Part shown: piece after piece, positions 27,494 through 36,574 of the stretch
How positions within the stretch are numbered: the first letter of the stretch is position 1
How the letters are laid out: each line of letters starts with the position of its first letter
From: Nemertoderma westbladi
Lineage: Eukaryota; Xenacoelomorpha; Nemertodermatida; Nemertodermatidae
Direction: 5' to 3'
NCBI GenBank assembly: GCA_032718475.1
Contig: JAUCBJ010008595.1
Span: 1 to 36,574, forward strand
Length of the DNA: 36,574 nt
Position numbers and translations under genes: made by a program
Notes under the pieces: model-generated
What the model was told of the DNA's origin: nothing
Database searches by the model: none
What the model saw: only the letters and a program-made list of their open reading frames with translations

Positions 27494-28505
27494 TACGTTT
27501 GTGGGTTAAAATATGCTGTAAAATAGTAAAAGTACTGCATAATTTAATAGTATGTTTTGTTAATAATTGTCCGAAATTTATAATAGGGTTGGTGCGCGAA
27601 AAAATTGTTGGGCTAGAAACAATCGAATAAGGGGTAACAAGGTGCCCTGAATCGAGTGGCGGTGTGTGTTTTTATAATAACACGTGGAAACGTTCGAAAT
27701 TGCGGGTTTAAGTAAGCCCGGGAAGCCAATATTGAAAATCGGCTGTGATTGGCTGCTACATATTTGACGTCACTATGCAGTGTTCAGATAATTTCTTATA
27801 TTGTTTTCTATGGAGGGAGGCATTTAAATACACATTTAATCTTAATCATTTTACACAAGGCTTATATCAATTGAAAGCGGAGAGTCTTGCGCGTCTTTTA
27901 ACACTACAATTAATTAAATTCATGGTGATGAATAGAATATTGATATAATGAATCAACTCACAATTATTAAGTCATTTATATTGATTGGCAAACAAAATAA
28001 CAATATATATTAAGATACCTTCTGAATTCCGGATTCATTTTTTCATTTAAATATAGAAACTTTTGTTTCGATATAGTCTTATATTCTATTAATATAGATT
28101 TTATTATTTTATATAGATTTTGTCTCATTATTTAACGAAGGATTTTTAGATTTGGTGATCAAGCCTTTGCATTCAACAATAAATGACTATTTACTGAATA
28201 CATCTTACCTCTACCAAAACTAACAGATTATTAATGTTTTCAGGGAGGATTAAGAAAAAAAATAAACTAAATTATGTGAATTATTTTTGGATGAAAAAAT
28301 AAATAAACTATGATTGATAAATAAACATAAGTAAGTTGTAATGTAATTATTGGTTGTAAAAATTAATAAAGTAAATTAAGAAAATTTTCATAGGTTAAGA
28401 AAATAAATTAAGTAAATTTTGATAGGTTAAGAAAATAAATTAACTAAATTAAGGCAGTAATCTCTGATTGGTGGAAAAATTAATTAACTATAAATAAATT
28501 AAATA
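27494..28505 (+). other. AT-rich intergenic DNA
   Basis: No supported gene. Around 27560-27760 is a CpG-containing stretch with CCAAT-type motifs in both directions (GCCAATATTG, GATTGGCTG). At 28360-28450 an A-rich unit of about 36 bp (containing ATAGGTTAAGAAAATAAATT) is repeated imperfectly. Confidence 0.5.
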
Positions 28506-28688
28506 TTCTGATTGGTTGAAACATTGTAAATTCAGATTAACAAGATACATGCTGTAGGACTAATAATCAAACAGCAGTCAGACTGTATATCACTCCACTC
28601 TGACTAAGGAAGTAGTCCAATATCTGACTAGCCTAACAGTCATACTGGGTAATTTAGCGTGTTATGTTATTTTTTCAACCAATCAGAA
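28506..28688 (+). repeat. 17-bp inverted repeat flanking about 150 bp
   Basis: ATTCTGATTGGTTGAAA (from about 28506) is mirrored by TTTCAACCAATCAGAAT ending about 28688. A small inverted-repeat element or chance pairing of two repeats; no coding content. Confidence 0.55.
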
Positions 28689-28721
28689 TTAAGAATCATT
28701 TCACTATCGTATCTGTACTCT

Positions 28722-29032
28722 AAAGCCTCGTTCACATCCAACGGTGCGTGAGCGGTAAAGTAGTCTAGCGGTATTGAAGCGGTAAGCCAGCGGTACACTA
28801 CCCGGAGCCCGTTCACACCCAACGGTACCGTTGCGGTAACTGATTGTCTATCTGTCGACTGTAAATTCAACAAGAAATTACATTAATTATTTTAACATTG
28901 TTTAAATGGGCTGCGGCAAACCGCGCGGTTTAGCGCACAACTACCTGTTGGGCCGTTCACAGTCAGCGGTGTACCGCTGGCCCTGCGGTACACCGCGCGG
29001 TGTACCGTTCCGTTGGATGTGAACGGGCCTTT
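28722..29032 (+). mobile_element. 311-bp MITE with CGTTCACATCCAACGG termini
   Basis: Terminal inverted repeats of 23 bp, 21 matching: 28722-28744 (AAAGCCTCGTTCACATCCAA then CGG) and 29010-29032. The interior has many GCGGTA-CACCGC and GGTGTACCGC blocks forming further inverted repeats, and no frame. The short CpG-rich terminus (GCCCGTTCACA type) recalls PIF/Harbinger or hAT-derived MITEs, but no target duplication is clear. Confidence 0.75.
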
Positions 29033-29102
29033 ACCAGGCTATTTCTCTACCGTACCTAATCTAATCTACAACAATTAATAATTAAATGCTTGAGTTAATA
29101 CA

Positions 29103-29238
29103 ATTATTTTATTCTTTAATGTCAAGCTGAAGTAAAAACCTTACCGGTAGGTTTTTATTTTAGTATTTGTATCGTACTGTACTTGCATACCTACCGGTAA
29201 GGTTTTTACTTCAGCTTGACAATTAATGAATAAATAAT
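29103..29238 (+). repeat. Long hairpin with 32-bp perfect core arms
   Basis: 29120-29151 (TGTCAAGCTGAAGTAAAAAC then CTTACCGGTAGG) is exactly complementary to 29190-29221, with a 38-base loop. The pairing extends outwards to about 29103 and 29238 with a few mismatches, giving a stem of about 50 bp. A foldback element or small-RNA precursor; it has no coding content. Confidence 0.9.
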
Positions 29239-31261
29239 CTACAACAGCTGTACTGTATTTTATTTATACCTGTAACCTAGCAACGCATTCTAACCAGCTG
29301 TGCGTAGTTATTTCATCAACTTTTATAGTCCATTTTACTGTTGTGTATTGATATTAATTAAATGGTTATCTTGTTTAAAAAAAACAAAATGTACAAATCA
29401 AATTAGCCACCGTGAAAAAATAAAATCAGAATTTAGTTAATTTAGTTTGGTAAATAATTAAAGATAAAATTGTAGTATGATTGTTGTGCCATGAATGACT
29501 TTAGCATTAACTTCTGCTATTGTACATTAACCTTCTCGCATTTCTTTCCCCAAGCTCATGAATGGGGTGGTGTTGCATTGGAAAGGTGAGATTAACCTGG
29601 GGTGAAAAGTTATAAGACTTTATTAATAGTCGAGTCAATCTAGCAAAAAACCCGTAAGTATTTCGCAATCAATCCGAACCACATATTTTGGATTCTATAT
29701 TTAATACCTTGTAAAAGACCAAAAAAAGTCTATAAAATTTTAGAAAATTTCTAGAAAATTTTATTTTGCGGATCATAAGTTTATTCATGGACATTCTGCG
29801 TAAATTTGCAAACAAAAGGAACAGTAGGGAAGAGTAAGTAGCAACAGGATACGATACGATACGAAAACGGATTTTCTTATTTCGTATCGCAGTATTTTAT
29901 TCGTATCGTATCACAAAAAATTGACTTCGTATCGTATAATACGAATAAATATTTTTCGTATCTTATTATTTTGTAAATATTAATGTTTTCAACAATCAAA
30001 CCATAGATCACACCACTATTTCTTAAACGTGTTTTTCTCAAAATTGGTGTTTAAGTTAGTTTGCAGCTTACAGTATTATTATGTCAATAAAATGTGTAAG
30101 ACATGAGGATTGTTCATCACTATAGATATAGAATAATGATAAAAATACCACTGATAATATAGCTGATATATACAGTTTAAATAAATTCGTGATAAAAATT
30201 ATAATCGCGCCTACAAGGCATTCGTTGTTATGGCATTCTAGTGAGATAATAAAATAATTTAAACAGTTTTATTCTAGTATTATTAGTTTGACTTCGAAAT
30301 TGAAGTTTTGAATTTTATTCCATATTGGTACATCAAATTCAAAATTATTCCATAAATAACGGCAGTAGGCCAAGGTAGGGACAGTATGCAAAACGTGGAA
30401 TGATATTATGGTAACGCCTACTATTGTGCCGTGTTGCATAACGTCTTACTGGACTGAAACATTGAAATAAAAAAATATTTCCCTATTATAATAGAGATTT
30501 ATATGATTTTCTAAGAGTATTAGAAAATACAATACATACATTTATTTATTTGTGTAATTTATTTATTAGTTTTAGTTTAAAAATCACAATAGTTTATAAT
30601 ATAACAAATACATTTTTTGGGGATAAGGGTATACTATTTTTGAGGTCGATAAATCCGATGGGCGAGGTTACATCCACCCGTTTAGTAGAGAAGGAATGCA
30701 AATAAGCTCTCTATGTTGTAACAACAAAATTGATATTGAAACTGGTTAAATGATTAGACAAATTTCCGTTGCTCTAGAAACTAAATTGGTAACTATCTAG
30801 AAATCTTGAACAATCATATTTTGCACACTACGGTATAGCCTAATAATAATGTGTTACGATCGCAACAACAGCAATATTAATATAATCAGTATAATTTTTG
30901 CACAAACTAAGTAAATATAAAATAAATAACACTTACTACTGTAATATTATTATTTCTAATTAATTAATTATTCGAATAAACTTTTAATACTGCTCCAATA
31001 AATTTACATGGTAGTACTGGTGTACATCTGTAGCGCCACAGCCTGTACCGATACCGGTAGTGGTATCGGTATATTGCAACGTCACTAGTGCCTAGCAACC
31101 AGTCCAGCTGTGAGTTGAGCATTACTTGGACATTTTGAAAATAATTTTTTGCTGATTGATTGTGTACTTATTTTCCTACAATCCGAATGGATTATGGGTT
31201 GACCCGATTTCTTGGGTGGATTGACTCGCCTATAATTCCGATTGACCTCAATCGGAGCAAA
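29239..31261 (+). other. AT-rich intergenic DNA, no gene seen
   Basis: No convincing frame on either strand. At 29845-29965 the motif ATACGA/TCGTAT recurs about ten times in mixed orientation. The rest is low-complexity AT with a few TACCGGTA palindromes (31052-31072). Confidence 0.6.
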
Positions 31262-31444
31262 TTACATTACCGTATAATGCTCGATTCAGGGGGGGGGGGG
31301 TATTCGAAGTGGGTGCTTAACTTCCTAATTTTGTGGTCCGAGGAGGGTGTTACATTACCGTATATGCTCGATTCAGGGTGGGGGGGGGGGGGGTATTCGA
31401 AGTGGGTGCTTAACTTCCTCATTTTGTGGTCCGAGGAGGGTGTT
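31262..31444 (+). repeat. Tandem duplication of a 90-bp unit with poly-G
   Basis: Copy 1 is 31262-31350 and copy 2 is 31351-31444. Each runs from TACATTACCGTAT through ATGCTCGATTCAGG, a run of 12 or 14 G, and TATTCGAAGTGGGTGCTTAA, ending GAGGAGGGTGT. A 134-codon frame over it (31160-31564) exists only because the unit is open and is not a gene. Confidence 0.9.
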
Positions 31445-31750
31445 TATGTTATAGGCAGACTTGATCTGAACTGGCTTTTGAATTGGGTGCTGTTGCGTGT
31501 ATCAGTATCGGATTTTATAATTATTAATATTGCAATCCTTAACACCCCATCCCCTTACTTTTAGAAAGTATAATAATAATTCAATACTAATATGCACCAA
31601 CAACATAAACTAATGTATTTTGTAACGTTACAAAATGGTAACGTTAAAATGGTATTTACCATTCCGCTGGATCAGTATGGATAAATGTGGAACCAGGAAG
31701 GTCCACTTACTGTTTATGGAGTAATATAATAAGATTGATTTACTGTCAGA

Positions 31751-31822
31751 AACTATCCATGTTGTTCATTTTTGTACCATCCTTCTTTGGATTTCAGCGC
31801 AAAAAGTCATGAGCGGATAATT
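31751..31822 (-). promoter_or_regulatory. Type 2 SECIS element of SELENON
   Basis: Directs selenocysteine insertion at the in-frame UGA. Read on the minus strand: helix I AATTATCC (31822-31815) pairs with GGATAGTT (31758-31751), 8 bp. The quartet is ATGAC (31810-31806) against TGAA (31768-31765). Helix II TTTTTGCGCTG (31805-31795) pairs with TGGTACAAAAA (31779-31769) with one mismatch and G-U pairs. The unpaired AAA (31794-31792) sits 12 bases after ATGA. A mini-helix TCC / GGA with loop AAAGAA makes it type 2. It starts 57 bases after the stop codon. All required parts are present. Confidence 0.93.
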
Positions 31823-31878
31823 ACTAAATCCTCATATTATTATTCTGTATAAACAATAAATTCATATCATGTTAATTA

Positions 31879-33408
31879 TTATTCCTGCACTCCCTTATCG
31901 TCAGTAAACTCTCTAAGGAAGTTATAATAGAGCAAATCTGCGGGGTCGTTGAACATTCTTGTTTCCATGACAATTGAAGACGCTTTCTCCAGTAACTCAT
32001 TTGCGTTCACTGATCCTGCGATTGTGCCATTAGGATAGTGAATTATTATTTGGACAGGAAATGTGTAGGTAGAAATGGCTGCCTTTGCGGCCATCCAATG
32101 CGGTCCATTTTCCCTTTTAGATATCCGTTTCAAATCAACCAATAGGGACCACGAGTTGACAAATTTTTTTTCCATCAGCTCCACTATGATTGGGTGGGCC
32201 AATGATCCTTCACGCAAGGACCGGCCCGACCCTCAACACGATTGGTCGGTGAGGGCTCCCCACAGCACTATGCTGTGCACCAACAGACCACTAGATGAAG
32301 CTAAATTTAGGGCCGTTTCAAAATCATGATATTCCAATTTCCTAAAAGGGTAAAATTGTTTTTCAAGAACTGATTCGCAGTAACTCATCGACAGTTGCGT
32401 TTCCCAAGAAATATCGTTTTCAAAATGTTTAACACCTGATGCAATATCAAGATTATTGTTATTATTTGTAATAATTAGTTGAGATGGTCCTAAAGAATTT
32501 ATACCCATGTTTTTAACAAACCCTATATCAACATTGCTAGTTAAAGGTTCCTCGTTTTCTACTGCTACCCATTCCATATCTACATTCAGTGTTTTACTTT
32601 CTGGAACACTTACTTGAAATAGGGCTACTTTGCTGCCGTTTTTAGCTGCTACCAGCCTGCCAGCGAACTGCCCAGGGGTCACCCAGAAAGTATGGCGGGG
32701 AGGCAAATTCAACTGGAATTCTGCATGAAGTCGAAATACTACCTCAACCCAGTGTTCGCTGGTCGACCGTAAGATGGCGTGCATTCCAGTAGGACCGAAT
32801 CTTGGGGCCAAGAATGGTCGAGGATGCCACATCCTGAGTAAATGATAGAGCAGCTCGTTTATATTGCCAACCGGTGGTGGAGGTAGGAACTGGTTGTAAC
32901 CCTTAGAGTTACCAGATCCATCCATGAGCTTCCAGACATGGCCGGTTTTCGAGCCAACTGGAGGAAGGAGTTCACTAAAGTCGTTTGCGTTGAACAATTC
33001 TAATTGTTTACGAGGAGTTCTCCAGTCATTTAAAACAATATATTGTTCATTCGGTTTCCAATAGCTGGAAGACTTATCCTCATCTTTGAATGTCGTCACT
33101 CCAGTAAATGAAGTTTCTAAGACAATAACCTCTCTCGAGTAGTTAATTGGTTTTTCACGCAGACCAGTTGTCTCCCCGACCATGTATTGTGCTGCGATCC
33201 ATCCAACTATAGCGAACTCATTGGAATCGATGCACCCATCCAAGTTGCCATCCAATAATCGAAACACATCGGAAGAATCGTAACCTTCGGCTCTACCAAT
33301 AATCTTCAACAAACTGCTACGGACATCTCTGGTGGTAGATTTGTATGCTAATATCGATATCGCAACAACAACTATAGCCGTTGTCAAACAGAAATTCAAC
33401 CACGACAT
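31879..33408 (-). CDS. SELENON: Selenoprotein N, Sec at residue 392 (in-frame TGA), single exon
   Basis: An ER-membrane selenoprotein that regulates SERCA and calcium handling; loss in humans causes SEPN1 myopathy. 509 residues including Sec, against 556-590 in human. An N-terminal membrane segment (residues about 4-22) is followed by an EF-hand loop DGNLDGCIDSNE (about 54-65). Family blocks follow: PRFGPTGMHAILRSTSEHWV, NLPPRHTFWVTPGQFAGRL, LNVDMEW, VDIGFV, LEKQFYPFRKLEYHDFE and VHSIVLWGALTDQSC. The TGA at 32233-32235 comes right after SC and is followed in frame by GSGRSLRE, the conserved S-C-U-G-S-G-R motif; the frame then runs to TAA at 31879. ATG 33406-33408 is the first in-frame start. 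A standard gene finder would split it in two. No introns, whereas vertebrate SELENON has about 13 exons. Confidence 0.96.
32233..32235 (-). other. SELENON: Selenocysteine codon (TGA)
   Basis: TGA between TGC (Cys391) and GGG (Gly393), recoded as selenocysteine given the SECIS and the exact match to the family's redox motif. Confidence 0.95.
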
Positions 33409-34010
33409 AAAGATACTTCAAGCAAATATACAGTGCCAAAACTTCAGTTAGACCTAGTCTATGAGATTAATTATAATAATTAAAAAACAATTAATAATAT
33501 TAATTAATGATAATTGATTATTAACAACCATAAAAGTAGAGAACAACCAAACCAGTTAGTTCATCACCTAAACAATCATCTCAGTTTGTTGGTTTTAAAT
33601 AAAAATAATTATGATGACTTTATACTTCATGCGAAAACTTTATATCCCAACTAACTAATCCTAAATTTATAACTTAATCTTCGTTTTCAAGGTTAATTGA
33701 AATCCTGTTAGGTTACGTTTTGTTTCTTCTCTGTTTCAACTATCTCGTTATGGTAGACTCGATATATAACTAAAATTTCAGCGACAAGTAAATCACAACA
33801 ATTGTTATCAAATGAGATTTTGGAAAATCAATTGTATTAATTTATGGAGATAATGTAAAAATGTAATCATCTAGTACAACTGTAGATATAATTTAAGAAA
33901 TCCAGCAGAGAAAGGAAACATGAAATGGATTTGGAGTTATGGCTAATAAAAAATCTCCACCCTTAATAGTAATTCGATTGATGTGCGAGCGACGAATTCC
34001 CAATATATAC
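33409..34010 (-). other. SELENON upstream region
   Basis: AT-rich, with no other gene. Minus-strand TATATTTGC about 20 bases before the ATG is too close to be a usual TATA box. No clear promoter motif is found. Confidence 0.4.
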
Positions 34011-34011
34011 A

Positions 34012-35982
34012 ACTAATTAATTAGCATTTGTAACACACTACGAGCTAGGTAATTAATTAGCATAGCTTTGTAACACACTACGAGCTAGGTAATTAATTAG
34101 CATAGCTTTGTAACACACTACGAGCTAGGTAATTAATTTGCATAGCTTTGTAACACACTACGAGCTAGGTAATTAATTAGCATAGCTTTGTAACACACTA
34201 CGAGCTAGGTAATTAATTAGCAGCTTTGTAACACACTACGAGCTAGGTAATTAATTAGCATAGCTTTGTAACACACTACGAGCTAGGTAATTAATTAGCA
34301 TAGCTTTGTAACACACTACGAGCTAGGTAATTAATTAGCATAGCTTTGTAACACACTACGAGCTAGGTAATTAATTAGCATAGCTTTGTAACACACTACG
34401 AGCTAGGTAATTAATTAGCATAGCTTTGTAACACATTACGAGCTAGGTAATTAATTAGCATAGCTTTGTAACACACTACGAGCTAGGTAATTAATTAGCA
34501 TAGCTTTGTAACACACTACGAGCTAGGTAATTAATTAGCATAGCTTTGTAACACACTACGAGCTAGGTAATTAATTAGCATAGCTTTGTAACACACTACG
34601 AGCTAGGTAATTAATTAGCATAGCTTTGTAACACATTACGAGCTAGGTAATTAATTAGCATAGCTTTGTAGCACACTACGAGCTAGGTAATTAATTAGCA
34701 TAGCTTTGTAACACACTACGAGCTAGGTAATTAATTAGCATAGCTTTGTAACACACGACGAGCTAGGTAATTAATTAGCATAGCTTTGTAACACATTACG
34801 AGCTAGGTAATTAATTAGCATAGCTTTGTAACACACTACGAGCTAGGTAATTAATTAGCATAGCTTTGTAACACACTACGAGCTAGGTAATTAATTAGCA
34901 TAGCTTTGTTACACATTACGAGCTAGGTAATTAATTAGCATAGCTTTGTAACACACTACGAGCTAGGTAATTAATTAGCATTTGTAACACACTACGAGCT
35001 AGGTAATTAATTAGCATAGCTTTGTAACACACTACGAGCTAGGTAATTAATTTTCATAGCTTTGTAACACACTACGAGCTAGGTAATTAATTAGCATAGC
35101 TTTGTAACACACTACGAGCTAGGTAATTAATTAGCATAGCTTTGTAACACACTACGAGCTAGGTAATTAATTAGCATAGCTTTGTAACACACTACGAGCT
35201 AGGTAATTAATTAGCATAGCTTTGTAACACACTACGAGCTAGGTAATTAATTAGCATAGCTTTGTAACACACTACGAGCTAGGTAATTAATTAGCATAGC
35301 TTTGTAACACACTACGAGCTAGGTAAATAATTAGCATAGCTTTGTAACACATTAAGAGCTAGGTAATTAATTAGCATAGCTTTGTAACACACTACGAGCT
35401 AGGTAATTAATTACCATAGCTTTGTAACACACTACGAGCTAGGTAATTAATTAGCATAGCTTTGTAACACACTACGAGCTAGGTAATTAATTAGCATAGC
35501 TTTGTAACACACTACGAGCTAGGTAATTAATTAGCATAGCTTTGTAACACATTACGAGCTAGGTAATTAATTAGCATAGCTTTGTAACACACTACGAGCT
35601 AGGTAATTAATTAGCATAGCTTTGTAACACACTACGAGCTAGGTAATTAATTAGCATAGCTGTGTAACACACTACGAGCTAGGTAATTAATTAGCATAGC
35701 TTTGTAACACATTACGAGCTAGGTAATTAATTAGCATAGCTTTGTAACACACTACGAGCTAGGTAATTAATTAGCATAGCTTTGTAACACATTACGAGCT
35801 AGGTAATTAATTAGCATAGCTTTGTTACACATTACGAGCTAGGTAATTAATTAGCATAGCTTTGTAACACACTACGAGCTAGGTAATTAATTAGCATAGC
35901 TTTGTAACACACTACGAGCTAGGTAATTAATTAGCATAGCTTTGTAACACATTACGAGCTAGGTAATTAATTAGCATAGCTG
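34012..35982 (+). repeat. 40-bp satellite, about 49 tandem copies
   Basis: Unit: AATTAATTAGCATAGCTTTG + TAACACACTACGAGCTAGGT. Very uniform, with recurrent variants (ACACATTA for ACACACTA, a few single-base changes, and copies lacking a few bases such as GCATTTGTAAC and GCAGCTTTG). Each unit junction can form a hairpin (AGCTA...TAGCT around AATTAATT). It lies about 600 bp upstream of SELENON. Confidence 0.97.
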
Positions 35983-36574
35983 TTCGCGCTTTCAGACCTT
36001 TGGCAGTTTAACCCGCCAAATTAGAATGTCTTCTAGATAATAAATCGCTTTTTAGTCTATGACAAGTATTTGATTCACTACACTAGTCGAAACCAATCCG
36101 TGCGCGACCATTCACCCGCTGGATATTCCCGGGAGATTGGGTTCGACGGTTTAATTTTATTGCTATGTAAGCCTAATGTATTATTCGACTGACAGTATTA
36201 TATATCTCTGACAATATTATTCACCTTCGGTAATATTAACAGTTCCTTTAGGACGTGGCGCTTTATCTATATAAACAGAGTTATGACTTAAACTACTCAC
36301 AACGATATGGCTTAATTATAATCCACATATATGACGCATTCTTTAGGAATTGCTTCTTTAACAGACTCACTCATACACTATGCTGCACAATACTGCACAC
36401 CAATCTGCCAATCTTCACTGATTTTAGTCACATATAAAAGGAACACAGGCTGACTCATGTAGGGTCTATCAAATAACATTAGATTCACTTCAAACCACTT
36501 TAACATAAGTCACAATCGTTTATCTGTAACCCTTCTCTCTTACCTTCGGTATATCAAGAACATTGGGTTTCGGG
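35983..36574 (+). other. Unique sequence after the satellite, no gene seen
   Basis: No coding frame is supported; a 60-codon frame at 36255-36437 looks like chance. The sequence is less AT-rich than the DNA left of the satellite. Confidence 0.5.
36433..36440 (+). promoter_or_regulatory. Possible TATA box
   Basis: TATAAAAG followed by GAACACAGG on the plus strand, with no gene inside the window downstream. It could belong to a gene starting beyond the right edge. The motif is short and may be chance. Confidence 0.25.

Noticed and set aside
31160-31564. 134-codon ORF
   Set aside because: It is open only because a poly-G-containing 90-bp unit is duplicated; low complexity, no domain.
32075-32329. 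84-codon plus-strand ORF across the Sec codon
   Set aside because: Antisense shadow of SELENON.
34012-35982. CRISPR-like array
   Set aside because: The 40-bp units abut with no unique spacers and the DNA is eukaryotic; it is a satellite.

Overview
This window is animal (metazoan) nuclear DNA, probably from an aquatic invertebrate. It holds CR1/L2-type LINEs, a Penelope-like element (PLE) with a GIY-YIG endonuclease, tRNA-derived and inverted-repeat elements, long tandem repeats and scattered poly-G runs. It also carries a selenocysteine-encoding SELENON gene with a SECIS element, which argues against nematodes and most insects (lineages that lack this gene). I cannot name the species.

Layout. 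1-4.6 kb: LINE A on the minus strand, with a broken ORF1 and an ORF2 of about 1,020 codons. 5.0-5.9 kb: a broken HECT-like ubiquitin-ligase gene on the plus strand. 6.2-11.5 kb: a dead PLE on the minus strand, flanked by direct (pseudo-LTR) repeats and split inside its endonuclease by a 5'-truncated LINE B on the plus strand (AAAG duplicated at both junctions). 11.65-12 kb: a G-rich minisatellite. 12.86-13.38 kb: a compact inserted element bounded by a 12-bp target duplication, containing a tRNA-like Pol III promoter fused to what looks like a complete type I hammerhead ribozyme, enclosed by nested inverted repeats. 14.2-16.0 kb: a degraded region bounded by a perfect 58-bp inverted repeat. 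16.25 kb: a small zinc-binding ORF. 17.3-17.7 kb: the C-terminal piece of a DDE integrase. 18.1-23.2 kb: LINE C on the minus strand, nearly intact. 24.5-25.8 kb: coding-like scraps and a 424-bp MITE.

The right third holds the two genes that look alive. At 26.26-26.94 kb lies a single-exon gene resembling OCIA-domain proteins (OCIAD1/2); an 11-copy minisatellite starts in its last codons. At 31.88-33.41 kb on the minus strand lies a single-exon selenoprotein N gene of 509 residues, with an in-frame TGA as Sec392 and a well-formed type 2 SECIS in the 3' UTR. Between and around them are inverted-repeat elements, AT-rich DNA and a roughly 2-kb, 40-bp-unit satellite.

The strongest candidate for an undescribed system is the 12.86-13.38 kb element: a tRNA head feeding directly into a self-cleaving ribozyme. 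A degenerate hammerhead-like motif also sits in both PLE flanking repeats. Everything here is read by eye; no database search or folding program was run.
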